A DNA stretch of 22,444 nt from a virus, in the IMG/VR virus record IMGVR_UViG_3300031565_011003, positions 1 through 22,444 of that record; one strand, 5' to 3'. Below, piece by piece: positions 1-6,641 of the stretch; the stretch's first letter is position 1; each line of letters starts with the position of its first letter. Below the pieces are notes generated by a model. It ran no database searches. It was not told the DNA's origin and saw only the letters and a list, made by a program, of their open reading frames with translations. The translations under genes and the position numbers were made by a program.

Positions 1-2
1 AG

Positions 3-503
3 GTGGAACCGCCCAACGTGATCGTGGAGGTAGGTGTGCTGCGCGGGCAGGGCGTCTGCTGCCTCGGGTGCGGATCGAAGCGAGGCCACCAGGTGCCGGT
101 CATCGGCGTCGACCTGTTCGGCCTGCGGCCCAGCGGTCAGGGGCCGACCTATGACGATCCGCGGAACGAGAAGGTGAGCCGGGTGTACGCGGACCGGTTC
201 GGGCTGGCAGATCTGGTGACGCTCATTCGCTCTGCGAGCTTGGATGCGGCCGCGGGCTTCACTCAGCCGATCGGACTGCTCGCGATCGACGCCGGACACG
301 AATACGAGGATGTGGCGGCAGACGTGAAAGCCTGGCTGCCGCACGTCGTACCCGGCGGCTTGCTGATGATGCACGATGCCAGGAGCCCGGCCTGGCCGGG
401 AGTCGACAGGGTGATCGCGGAGCAGATCATGGCGAGCGGCGAGTGGGAGGAGTTGGACTTCGTCAAACCATTCTCCGCATGGTTCAGGAGGGTGAGCAGG
501 TGA
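3..503 (+). CDS. Class I SAM-dependent methyltransferase, Methyltransf_24-like (5' partial)
   Basis: Predicted small-molecule or sugar methyltransferase of the Methyltransf_24 type, a family often found in surface-polysaccharide and natural-product loci. The visible 166 residues open directly on the SAM-binding motif I (VEVGVLRGQG). They continue to the conserved AIDAGHEYED motif near residue 95 and to the GGLLMMHDA motif after it. The next gene has about 45 residues before its own motif I, so the true start almost certainly lies upstream of the window; the GTG at base 3 is only the first possible codon. The stop overlaps the next start (GTGA, 500-503), so the two methyltransferases are translationally coupled. 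DNA methylation is unlikely because no DPPY/NPPF-type motif is present. The family assignment comes from motifs; the substrate is unknown. Confidence 0.75.
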   Translation: MEPPNVIVEVGVLRGQGVCCLGCGSKRGHQVPVIGVDLFGLRPSGQGPTYDDPRNEKVSRVYADRFGLADLVTLIRSASLDAAAGFTQPIGLLAIDAGHEYEDVAADVKAWLPHVVPGGLLMMHDARSPAWPGVDRVIAEQIMASGEWEELDFVKPFSAWFRRVSR

Positions 504-1099
504 GCATGGTCGGTATACAGAGCGTGCTGTCGGATGAGATGCAGCGGCGCTGCGCCGAGGTGCACGGGCAGATATTGCCCGAGGAGGGTCTGCTGCTGGC
601 CGAACTTGCCGCGAAGGTGCCCAGCGAGCAAATCATCGTTGAGATCGGCGCCTACAAGGGCAAGTCGAGCTGCTACCTAGCAGCCGGCGCGAAGGCCGGC
701 GGCGGGGCTCTCGTCTACGCGGTCGATCTGTGGGACCGAGCGCCCTGGCCTGAGTATGCCGACCCGGAGGTCTGCATCGCCTGGGCGGCCAACGTCGGGA
801 ATCTCGGTTTGGTCGGGCGGGTCGTGGCGGTGCAGGCCGATACGGAAGTGGCAGCACGGGAGATCGACGGCGAGGTCGGGCTGCTCTTCGTGGACTCCGA
901 TCACAGTTACGAGGGGATTTGCCGGGACATCGGAGCGTGGGCCCCGCGGGTCACCCCGGATGGTGTCATGGCATTCCACGACGCGAACACCGAGCACTGG
1001 GGCGTCGCCAAGGCGATCCGGGATCGGCTACTGGCGACGGCGCGGTACACCTATCAGATCAAGCACGGGTTGGCAATCCTGAGGAGGCGGCCCCCATGA
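500..1099 (+). CDS. Class I SAM-dependent methyltransferase, Methyltransf_24-like, second copy
   Basis: Complete 199-residue paralogue-like companion of the preceding gene. Motif I is VEIGAYKGKSS (residues 47-57). The acidic motif VDSDHSYEG lies at 131-139 and FHDA at 159-162, the usual spacing of Methyltransf_24 proteins. I chose the GTG at 500 because AGGAGG (486-491) sits 8 nt upstream and because it gives a 4-nt GTGA overlap with the upstream stop; an in-frame codon at 443 would overlap the previous gene by 61 nt and lacks such a site. The stop overlaps the start of the glycosyltransferase (ATGA, 1096-1099). This makes a three-gene coupled set consistent with sugar modification. The two methyltransferases differ clearly, so they are more likely two activities than a recent duplication. 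The acceptor is unknown. Confidence 0.8.
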   Translation: MSMVGIQSVLSDEMQRRCAEVHGQILPEEGLLLAELAAKVPSEQIIVEIGAYKGKSSCYLAAGAKAGGGALVYAVDLWDRAPWPEYADPEVCIAWAANVGNLGLVGRVVAVQADTEVAAREIDGEVGLLFVDSDHSYEGICRDIGAWAPRVTPDGVMAFHDANTEHWGVAKAIRDRLLATARYTYQIKHGLAILRRRPP

Positions 1100-2481
1100 G
1101 GATTCTCGGTCATATGTACCACCTCGGCTGGGGCTGGGGCGGCGGCGTGGTGACGATGGTGCTGACCCTGGACGCCCTGCGCGAGCGCGGCCACAGCGTC
1201 GGGCTGATGCTTCAGCGGGGCAACCTGGAGTCGACGCGCAGCCACGGGGCGCGGCAGTTCGGCATAAAAGACGTGTATTCGGCCCCGCTGCCCGCGGCGA
1301 AGAGGCGGCGGTACCATGAAGCCGACTTCGTGATTACGCAGGGAGAGGCCACTCCAGAGGCCTTGGCCCTGTGCCGCGCCTACAGCAAGCCGCTCGCCCA
1401 TCTCATCCACGACGAGGGCCAGCTCGACCACTACAAGGCGAAACCCTCACAGGTCCAGTTGGCCATTTACAATGCCCAATGGGTCCAGGATGCGGCCGAA
1501 AAGAAGGGGCGCACAGACAATGCCATGGTGGTGTACCCGATCGTCGAGCCCGCAGACTACCGGGTCGAGCGAACGGGCGACGCCATTGTGCTGGTGAACA
1601 TCTGCGAGGAGAAGGGCGGCAAGGTCTTCTGGGAGCTGGCGCGGCGGATGCCGGAGCACAAGTTTCTGGGCGTGCACGGCGGCTGGGGTGGGCAGATCGT
1701 GCCCAAGCCGCTCCCGCCGAACGCCGAAGTGATGGAGCATTGCCTGGACCCGCGGGAGATATACCGCAAGGCGCGCATCATCCTCATGCCGTCTCAGGAC
1801 CTCGGGACGCCTGGCACCAAGTACTGGACGGAGAGCTACGGGCGGATCGGCATCGAGGCTGCGGCCAGCGGGATCCCCACAATCGCGCACCCGACGCCAG
1901 GCCTGGTGGAGTCGCTGGGGGATGCTGGCATTTTCTGCGACAGGTATGAACAGAGCCAGTGGATGGAGGCGATACGGGAGTTGGACGACGAGGAGGCCTA
2001 TGCCGAAGCGTCGGCGGCCGCGCTGAAGAGATCGGGGGAACTAGAGCCGACCTCGCAGGTGGCCGCGCTGGAAGCAGAGCTCGAGCGGATCTGCGCCGAG
2101 TGGCGAGCCGAAGAGCGATATATTGACCGACCAGGCGACGCTGCGGTCGGGGCCATAAAGGAGGATGGACCGGTGATAGTACGAGCGTTGCGAAGACTGG
2201 CTGGGCGAGCGAGGCGGGGCGATGTGATCGAGCTTCCGCCGGCGATCGCAAAGGATCTGCTACGCCGAGGCCTCGTCGAAGTCGTGGAGGACGATACACC
2301 GAGGGGCCTCGAGCCAGCGGAGACCCAGGAGAGGGATCCGCAGGAGACCCAGGAGAGCGGCGGGCCCGAGGAGCAGAAGCAGGGCGTGACGATGCGCTAC
2401 CGCATCGACGGGGGGCCGTCCTTTCCCACCCGCGAAGAGGCTGAAGAGCATCATCTCGGCACGGCCGGCAAGGTTGAGTGA
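1096..2481 (+). CDS. GT4-type glycosyltransferase with extra C-terminal phage-like tail
   Basis: Predicted GT-B fold retaining glycosyltransferase of 461 residues. The N-terminus has a Gly-rich nucleotide-sugar glycosyltransferase entry (residues 11-19, GWGWGGGVV). The catalytic EX7E motif is visible as E246...E254 in ESYGRIGIE, followed by ASGIPTIAH, typical of GT4. The start at 1096 has GAGGAGG 8 nt upstream and overlaps the upstream stop (ATGA). The glycosyltransferase part seems to end near residue 345. Residues 360-400 (IVRALRR...RGDVIELP...LLRRGLVEVV) look instead like the short 'R-GDVIELP-A--L-RGLVE' proteins seen among phage head genes, followed by a Glu/Gln-rich linker and an FPTREEAEEH tail. 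It is therefore either a fusion or a glycosyltransferase with a nested gene (see 2173-2481). It likely acts with the two methyltransferases. Confidence 0.8.
   Translation: MRILGHMYHLGWGWGGGVVTMVLTLDALRERGHSVGLMLQRGNLESTRSHGARQFGIKDVYSAPLPAAKRRRYHEADFVITQGEATPEALALCRAYSKPLAHLIHDEGQLDHYKAKPSQVQLAIYNAQWVQDAAEKKGRTDNAMVVYPIVEPADYRVERTGDAIVLVNICEEKGGKVFWELARRMPEHKFLGVHGGWGGQIVPKPLPPNAEVMEHCLDPREIYRKARIILMPSQDLGTPGTKYWTESYGRIGIEAAASGIPTIAHPTPGLVESLGDAGIFCDRYEQSQWMEAIRELDDEEAYAEASAAALKRSGELEPTSQVAALEAELERICAEWRAEERYIDRPGDAAVGAIKEDGPVIVRALRRLAGRARRGDVIELPPAIAKDLLRRGLVEVVEDDTPRGLEPAETQERDPQETQESGGPEEQKQGVTMRYRIDGGPSFPTREEAEEHHLGTAGKVE
2173..2481 (+). CDS. Possible nested small phage protein inside the 3' end of the glycosyltransferase gene
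   Basis: In-frame internal start candidate. GTG at 2173 is preceded by AAAGGAGGA (2157-2165) at 7 nt, a stronger ribosome site than that of most genes in the window. Starting here gives a 102-residue hydrophilic protein covering only the non-glycosyltransferase tail. Its first 40 residues carry the RGDVIELP...LLRRGLVEVVE pattern of small phage proteins commonly found near capsid and connector genes. The same codons are also translated as the end of the glycosyltransferase. I infer a former separate gene that was joined in frame or that still makes its own product. It is reported separately so the internal site is not lost. Confidence 0.4.
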   Translation: MIVRALRRLAGRARRGDVIELPPAIAKDLLRRGLVEVVEDDTPRGLEPAETQERDPQETQESGGPEEQKQGVTMRYRIDGGPSFPTREEAEEHHLGTAGKVE

Positions 2482-3161
2482 TGGGCGCATGCGTTGACAG
2501 GCTTGACCTGCGGATAGGCAGCGGGAGCGACGCCGGCACTGAGCTCGACGCGGTGAAGGCATTCCTGCGGGTCGAGCATGATGCCGACGATGATCTTATT
2601 ACGGGCCTGATCGCCGTGGCGAAGCAGCGGGCAGACGACTTCCTGAACAATTCGTTCGAGGTCATGCGGGCCGTGATCTTCGTGAGCGGCGCCGCGGTGG
2701 GCAACTCGGTGGGCGTGGACGGGATGACGTTCAGGGTGGCCGCGGAAGCGCCGGCGACGCGAACTCAGGACGTGGTGCTCCAGGACTTTGCCATTGGGGC
2801 GAACGACGAGGAGACGGCGGAGAATCTGGCCGAGATCATAAACGATGAGATGTACGGGGCGTTGAACGTGCTCGCGACGCAGGACGGAACGGAGATCGCG
2901 CTGACCTGGCGGACGGGCCGAAAGGAACCGGTAAGGGCGAGTGAGGTTGTGAGCACGCTCTCGGTCCGAGGCAGACGGACGGCCAAGCCCATTCCGGATG
3001 TGGTGCGGGAGGGCGTGTTCCGCACGATCGCCGCACTGTACGACCAGCGCCAGGACGGGATCGCGGCCCAGGCGATCAGCGGACAGGGCGCGACCACGTA
3101 CGGCGCACCGGCGGAGGCCGAAAAGCTGTGGTGGCCCCACCGGAAAATGCCGGGGACATAG
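2481..3161 (+). CDS. Phage gp6-like head-tail connector with an inserted domain
   Basis: Predicted head-tail connector (adaptor) that sits under the portal. The N-terminal stretch ELDAVKAFLRVEHDADDD followed by LITGLIAVAKQRADDFL is the hallmark of gp6/gp15-type connectors. The end (PDVVREGVFRTIAALYDQR...EKLWWPHR) matches the connector's C-terminal helix and its L-PYR-like end. Between them, about residues 55-160 (GVDGMTFRVAAEAPATRTQ...DEETAENLAEIIND...) look like the 'VNGVTFTAV...TATNLAAAIN' beta-domain common in phage structural proteins. The protein is 226 residues where plain gp6 connectors are usually about 100-200. Start: ATG at 2481 overlaps the upstream TGA by 1 nt; the adjacent GTG at 2478 is possible but only 4 nt from the weak AAGG. 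Confidence 0.75.
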   Translation: MGACVDRLDLRIGSGSDAGTELDAVKAFLRVEHDADDDLITGLIAVAKQRADDFLNNSFEVMRAVIFVSGAAVGNSVGVDGMTFRVAAEAPATRTQDVVLQDFAIGANDEETAENLAEIINDEMYGALNVLATQDGTEIALTWRTGRKEPVRASEVVSTLSVRGRRTAKPIPDVVREGVFRTIAALYDQRQDGIAAQAISGQGATTYGAPAEAEKLWWPHRKMPGT

Positions 3162-3170
3162 GAGCGCCTG

Positions 3171-3455
3171 ATGCAGGACGGGCAGTCATTCATATGCGGG
3201 ATCGAAATAAGCAAGTTCCAGCATCTGGTCTCTGGCCTGCCGCTGGAAAGCACCCCCAGACAGCTCTGCATCACGCACTCGCCGAGGTGCCCGACGGCGC
3301 ATGGCGGCACCTGCGATTGCGCACCGACCATGGCGCTCCGACCAGCGCGCCGAGGGCGGCGCCCGAAGAAGAGGAAGCCCCGCCGACCGGCAGAGCGCCA
3401 GGTAGCGCCGGGGCCGCGGGAGACGAAGGCGAGAACTGGAGGCACTGCCCGATGA
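3171..3455 (+). CDS. Small Cys-rich, basic-tailed protein of unknown function
   Basis: A 94-residue protein that I do not recognise. Cysteines at 9, 33, 40, 48 and 50 with His36 and His44 form a compact cluster (LCITHSPRC, then HGGTCDC) that could bind zinc. The last third is strongly basic (RPARRGRRPKKRKPRRP), suggesting nucleic-acid contact. The start is supported by AGGAG (3160-3164) 6 nt before the ATG. The stop overlaps the next start by ATGA (3452-3455). An overlapping frame is open from 3128 through 3889 but has no ribosome site at 3128, so I prefer two genes. Its place between connector and joining protein suggests a head-tail-region accessory role. The zinc role is inference. Confidence 0.55.
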   Translation: MQDGQSFICGIEISKFQHLVSGLPLESTPRQLCITHSPRCPTAHGGTCDCAPTMALRPARRGRRPKKRKPRRPAERQVAPGPRETKARTGGTAR

Positions 3456-3889
3456 ACGGCAAGCAGGCTGTCGAAGCGGGCTGCCTTACTGACGAGAGGA
3501 TCACACGGCTGATCGCGACGGGTTACCACGTCGACGCCTTCGACAAGAGGGCTCAGGGCGAGATTACAGAGGTGGGGATCAACGGAGAGCCTTACGTCAT
3601 CGGACCCTACCGCAGGGATCGGCCGCGCGGGCCGCGCGGGCCGAATCAGGTACCGCGCCGCAAGCGAGAAGCGGGCGTGCCGAGGCTGGTAACGACACGC
3701 CTTGACCCATACGAACTGGAACTGCCGCATGCCCGGCGGTCGGTGGTACGGGCGACGCAGGCCGCCTTCTACAGGGGAGATACCTCCACGCGCATCCGGG
3801 TTTGCATCTGCAAGCACTGTGGCAGCCGGGTCGGCGAGACTGAGATCCTGCGCCACCTGCGCGATGCACACGGGATAGTCAGGACATGA
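3452..3889 (+). CDS. Small protein with C-terminal C2H2-like zinc finger
   Basis: A 145-residue protein, otherwise unrecognised. The C-terminus holds a clear zinc-finger-like pattern: C120-x2-C123 (CKHC), then H135 and H140 in LRHLRDAH. The middle carries a Pro-Arg-Gly repeat (RPRGPRGP) followed by basic residues. The N-terminal 20 residues (KQAVEAGCLTDERITRLIAT) look like a short helical module. The start at 3452 has GGAGG at 3438-3442 (9 nt) and a 4-nt overlap with the upstream stop; its own stop overlaps the next start (ATGA, 3886-3889). Together with its Cys-rich neighbour it makes a pair of possible zinc proteins inside the head-tail genes. A role in DNA end or portal contact is a guess. 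Confidence 0.65.
   Translation: MNGKQAVEAGCLTDERITRLIATGYHVDAFDKRAQGEITEVGINGEPYVIGPYRRDRPRGPRGPNQVPRRKREAGVPRLVTTRLDPYELELPHARRSVVRATQAAFYRGDTSTRIRVCICKHCGSRVGETEILRHLRDAHGIVRT
3621..3643 (+). repeat. Short GC-only tandem repeat
   Basis: The 9-mer GGCCGCGCG occurs twice in tandem plus a partial third copy (GGCCG). It lies inside the zinc-finger-like gene and encodes the RPRGPRGP stretch. It is probably only a low-complexity coding repeat. Confidence 0.8.
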
Positions 3890-4218
3890 TGGAAGCTGGC
3901 TCCTACCGAGACCGAGTAGAGATACAGACCAGGACCGCGACCAGCGGGACGTTCGGCAGCACTGTTTCGGACTGGGCGACCACCGAGACGCGGTGGTGCC
4001 GGCGGGCACCGGTCTCGGCGCAGTACGCGATGGTGCTGGCGCAGCGCGGACACACGGAGCGAGTGGAGCGGCTGATCTTCCGGGGCGAGCTTGAGATAGA
4101 GATAGCTGATACGCGGTTCGCGCTTGGCAGCCGCTACTACCGGGCCATCGAGCCGCCGGAGGTTGATACGCAGAAGCGCACGAGCACGGTGCTGATAGCG
4201 CAGGAAGTGCCTCGATAA
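3886..4218 (+). CDS. Phage head-tail joining protein (SPP1 gp16-like)
   Basis: Predicted head completion/stopper protein that seals the portal and docks the tail (Phage_H_T_join type). The 110-residue length is typical. The opening GSYRDRVEIQTRT with a following DWATTETRWCRRAPVSA is the family's start ('lrdrV.iq......G....w.....vwA.v'). The late YYRAIEPPEVDTQKRTSTVLIAQ matches the usual 'y.I.gv......r....ll...' ending. Gene order, between a gp6-like connector and an HK97 gp10-like gene, supports the call. The start overlaps the upstream stop (ATGA); the ATG one codon later is also possible. The stop overlaps the next ATG by one base (TAATG). Confidence 0.85.
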   Translation: MMEAGSYRDRVEIQTRTATSGTFGSTVSDWATTETRWCRRAPVSAQYAMVLAQRGHTERVERLIFRGELEIEIADTRFALGSRYYRAIEPPEVDTQKRTSTVLIAQEVPR

Positions 4219-4766
4219 TGCCGACCATCACAGCATTCGGGCCGGGCGGAAACGTGAAGCTGACCTCCTTCCTCGGCGAGGTGGCCAAGCGCCTGGAGGA
4301 TGAGGCGCGCGAGCGCACCTTCGCGGCGGCCAACGTGGTGAAGCAGGACTGGCTGAAGCAGCTCAGCGGGGCGCGCACTGGGCGGTTCTACCGAATCCCA
4401 GGCACGCACCGAGCGCGGCGCAGCGGAGCGGCCCGCAGGGTCAGGGCGCAGTTCAAGAAGGGCCAGTCCGCGACCTCGACGGGAGCAGCCAGCCTGTTGG
4501 CGACGGCGGGCAGAAGCGGTTTCTACCGCGCATCGGCGCCGGGCGAGGCGCCGGCCGTGGCGCTCGGAGACCTGCGGCGGTCGGTCAAGGCGGTATCTCG
4601 GCGCGGTGCGGATGGCAACTGGGAGGCGTTGGTGGGCTCGGACATGGAGAAGGCACCCTGGCTTGAGTTCGGGACCCGCAATATGGCGCCGCGGCCGTCG
4701 CTGCGGCCCGCGCTCGAGCATACGCGTGGTGCCGTCCACGGCATCCTCGGCAGGCGAATCATATGA
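4218..4766 (+). CDS. HK97 gp10-like tail completion / head-tail protein
   Basis: Predicted HK97 gp10-like minor structural protein of the neck. The signature is near the end: WLEFGTRNMAPRPSLRPALE, the family's EFGT...M-PRP-LRPA motif. An N-terminal helical region (LTSFLGEVAKRLEDEARER...AAANVVKQDWLKQL) precedes it, as usual. At 182 residues it is a little long for the family because of an Arg/Ser-rich middle (about residues 55-115, with RARRSGAARRVRAQFKK). The start overlaps the upstream stop by 1 nt and the stop overlaps the next start by 4 nt (ATGA, 4763-4766). Its position directly before the tail terminator fits. Confidence 0.85.
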   Translation: MPTITAFGPGGNVKLTSFLGEVAKRLEDEARERTFAAANVVKQDWLKQLSGARTGRFYRIPGTHRARRSGAARRVRAQFKKGQSATSTGAASLLATAGRSGFYRASAPGEAPAVALGDLRRSVKAVSRRGADGNWEALVGSDMEKAPWLEFGTRNMAPRPSLRPALEHTRGAVHGILGRRII

Positions 4767-5221
4767 GCGACAGGGACACAGTCAAGGCCGTGATCGAAGA
4801 GGTTGGCGCGCTCCTGGCGGCCGACGACGACTTACTCGCTATTCTGAAGAACGCCGACGAGGTGGTCGGAGTGCTGCGCTATCACTACGTCTGGGCGCCG
4901 CCTGACCCCACGTTTCCGTATATGACAGTCGACGGGACGGTGCGGCCGCTCAGGACGGAGGACGCGTACCAGGAGCTCGAGCTGCGCCTCGACGTGTGGG
5001 ACTGCGACCCGTCGGCCGCGCGGTTATTCGAGATCCGCAAACGCGTGCAGGGCCTGTTGAACCGCCGCGTCGTGGAGTGCGATGAGTTCTATGGGCGGCT
5101 GTTCTTTGCAGGAGACTTCGACCTGAGCCAGCCGGAGGCCGAGGTGTGGAGGCGGTCGACGAGCTGGACGATGCGGCTGTACCCGAGCGCGGAAGTGGCG
5201 GACATGAAGGCGCGCGGATAG
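4763..5221 (+). CDS. Tail terminator / tail completion protein (gp17- or DUF3168-like)
   Basis: Predicted tail terminator that caps the tail tube and joins it to the head. It is 152 residues with the family layout: an N-terminal helix (VKAVIEEVGALLAADDDLLAIL), then FPYMTVDGTVRPLRTEDAYQ, then a beta strand ending in LRLDVWDCDPSAARLFEIRKRVQGLLN. That last stretch is the usual 'l.l.v.....s...a..i...v..ll..' motif. The assignment rests on this pattern plus position just before the major tail protein. The start overlaps the upstream stop (ATGA). It is the last gene before a 183-nt intergenic gap with a terminator, so it probably ends the head-tail transcription block. Confidence 0.75.
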   Translation: MSDRDTVKAVIEEVGALLAADDDLLAILKNADEVVGVLRYHYVWAPPDPTFPYMTVDGTVRPLRTEDAYQELELRLDVWDCDPSAARLFEIRKRVQGLLNRRVVECDEFYGRLFFAGDFDLSQPEAEVWRRSTSWTMRLYPSAEVADMKARG

Positions 5222-5289
5222 GCGCACACTGACAATGCATAACACGCCCGGATAGGTCGCCGGCAGGCGATCACATCTGCGGATTTTCA

Positions 5290-5327
5290 GAGCCCCGTTT
5301 CCCTGATCAGGGGGGACGGGGCTTTTC
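5290..5327 (+). terminator. Rho-independent terminator after the head-tail genes
   Basis: A perfect 8-bp stem AGCCCCGT (5291-5298) pairs with ACGGGGCT (5316-5323). Inner CCCTGATCAGGG can extend the structure, and TTTT follows. It lies in the 183-nt gap (5222-5404), the largest non-coding stretch in the window. The rest of the gap has a small hairpin (CGGGC-TAT-GCCCG, 5352-5364) and the SD for the next gene (AGAGGAG, 5390-5396). I see no convincing sigma70 promoter, although a separate promoter or partial read-through would be needed for the tail genes. Confidence 0.8.
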
Positions 5328-5404
5328 GCATTTCCGGGCGGATGGCTGTTCCGGGCTATGCCCGAGATCAATAGCGGCGAGAGTGCCGCAGAGGAGACAG
5401 AGAG

Positions 5405-5995
5405 ATGAGCCTGCCAGTAATGCCGGGCGACATTGGGCTAACCGGCCTCTCGGCCGACACGCCCACCAGAATCCTCATCGACTCCGGGGCCGTATTCGCG
5501 AACTTCACCGACGCGGACAATCCCGGAATCTGCATCGGCGCGACGCGCGGCGGTTGCACCTTCACCGTCGAGCGCGAGATCAGGGAGATCGAGGTCGACG
5601 GAGCCATCGGGCCGATCAAGGACATGCGCCGGCGTCGCCGCGTCGTGGCGACGATCGAGGCGAGCGCGCTGGAGGTGTTCCCCAACAACATCCGGCGGCT
5701 GATCGCCGGTGCGGACGTGGACGACAGCGACCCAGACTACACGGTGATCACGGGTGGGCCCGTCGAGACGGGCGACTACCTCGATAACGTGGCCCTCATC
5801 GGGACCGTCCACGGGAACGACCTGCCGTTCATCGGGCTCATCCTGAACGGCCTGCCGGAGTCACCGCTGACGATTCCGCTTGTGAGCGAGAACGAGGCGG
5901 TCATTCCTGCCAAGTGGACGGGTCATGCCGCGCTGACCGACCCGTACAACGAGCCGTGGGAGATCTGGCTGCCCAAGGATCTGAACGGATCGTAG
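5405..5995 (+). CDS. Major tail (tube) protein
   Basis: Predicted main subunit of the non-contractile tail tube, 196 residues. The diagnostic segment is IGATRGGCTFTVEREIREIEVDG followed by AIGPIKDMRRR, the siphophage tube pattern 'GatrGG.tf......r.ievDg..g.vkg...'. A helix (ALEVFPNNIRRLIAG) follows, then beta-rich sequence ending in GHAALTDPYNEPWEIWLP. The start has AGAGGAG 8 nt upstream. It stands alone between the terminator at 5290-5327 and a strong hairpin at 6008-6060, as expected for a highly expressed protein needing its own control. Position before the assembly chaperones supports the call. Confidence 0.85.
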   Translation: MSLPVMPGDIGLTGLSADTPTRILIDSGAVFANFTDADNPGICIGATRGGCTFTVEREIREIEVDGAIGPIKDMRRRRRVVATIEASALEVFPNNIRRLIAGADVDDSDPDYTVITGGPVETGDYLDNVALIGTVHGNDLPFIGLILNGLPESPLTIPLVSENEAVIPAKWTGHAALTDPYNEPWEIWLPKDLNGS

Positions 5996-6007
5996 GCTTG
6001 CATTGCG

Positions 6008-6060
6008 ACGCGGGGCCGGGCCTTCACAGAGACCCGCGCTGCTCCAGGCCCGCCCCGCGT
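6008..6060 (+). terminator. Long hairpin after the major tail gene (possible partial terminator or RNA stabiliser)
   Basis: The arm 6008-6023 (ACGCGGGGCCGGGCCT) pairs with 6046-6060 (AGGCCCGCCCCGCGT) over 15 bp with one bulged C and a 22-nt loop. There is no U-tract, so it is not a standard intrinsic terminator. It lies between the major tail gene and the chaperone genes. It could reduce downstream expression, block 3' exonuclease decay, or act in a factor-dependent stop. The fold is seen in the sequence; the role is inferred. Confidence 0.55.
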
Positions 6061-6089
6061 GCGCAGACCATAACGCGGGAGATTGAGAC

Positions 6090-6641
6090 ATGGTTGAAGA
6101 GAGAACGGACGAGAAAACAGAGCAGGGGCCGGACCGGGGCTCTGCCCCATTCGCGGCGCAGAAGCCGGTCTTCGAGGTCGAGGGCGTCGAGTATGAGATG
6201 CGGCGGTTGGGTTGGGATGACTGCTTCGCCTTACTCGCGCTGATCGGAGAGGTGCTGCGCGACGCAGGCGTCCAATCCAGCGCCGTGGCCAGCTTCGCCT
6301 CGGAGGGCAGTCTCGGCATGGCGGCCATTGGGGCCCTCATGTCTGCCGCCTCCACGAAGAGCGAGAAGCTGCTTGCCCTCGCCGGGGACACGCTGAGGCG
6401 GCGCCGCGCCGATGGCAAGACCGACCGGATAGATCTGGGCGAGTTCCGCGACCCAGACACGTTCCCGGCCTACTGGATGCCGCGGTGGCTGACAGCGCTG
6501 TCCACACACCCCGACTTCCTGCTTTTTTTAGCCGAACTGGAGAGCGGGAAGGACGCGTTCGCGGCGCTCGGGCGCAGACTGGCTTCGAGACTGCTGTCTA
6601 CCGACTCCAGCGCCAAACCGGATGGAAGGACCGTTATCTGA
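6090..6641 (+). CDS. Tail assembly chaperone, short form (gpG-like)
   Basis: Predicted tail assembly chaperone that coats the tape measure protein during tube assembly; not expected in the virion. It is 183 residues, with a charged N-terminus (MVEERTDEKTEQG), then FEVEGVEYEMRRLGWDDCFALLALI, a helical Ala-rich core and WLTALSTHPDFLLFLAELESGKDAF. I recognise it mainly by place (between the major tail and tape measure genes) and by the frameshift arrangement with an overlapping -1 frame open to 7000. This is the classic G/GT layout. The slippery heptamer lies at 6524-6530, inside FLLFLAE. The SD before the ATG is GCGGGAG, about 8 nt away. Confidence 0.8.
   Translation: MVEERTDEKTEQGPDRGSAPFAAQKPVFEVEGVEYEMRRLGWDDCFALLALIGEVLRDAGVQSSAVASFASEGSLGMAAIGALMSAASTKSEKLLALAGDTLRRRRADGKTDRIDLGEFRDPDTFPAYWMPRWLTALSTHPDFLLFLAELESGKDAFAALGRRLASRLLSTDSSAKPDGRTVI

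Noticed and set aside
3-1099. Reading the two methyltransferases as DNA methylases protecting the phage genome
   Set aside because: Motifs match small-molecule Methyltransf_24 proteins; no DPPY/NPPF-type catalytic motif or target recognition domain is visible.
3128-3451. Upstream extension of the zinc-finger-like gene to a GTG at 3128
   Set aside because: No ribosome site at 3128 and it would overlap the connector by 34 nt; the alternative frame 3171-3455 has a good SD and an ATGA junction.
2765-4378. Long minus-strand open frame of 537 codons opposite the head-tail genes
   Set aside because: Antisense shadow of GC-rich coding DNA: Arg/Ser/Pro-rich, no domain, no ribosome site, and it runs through five well-supported + strand genes.
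5222-5290. Possible sigma70-like promoter (CTGACA, 17 nt, ATAGGT) before the terminator
   Set aside because: The -10 match is poor and it lies upstream of a terminator, so it would not drive the tail genes.
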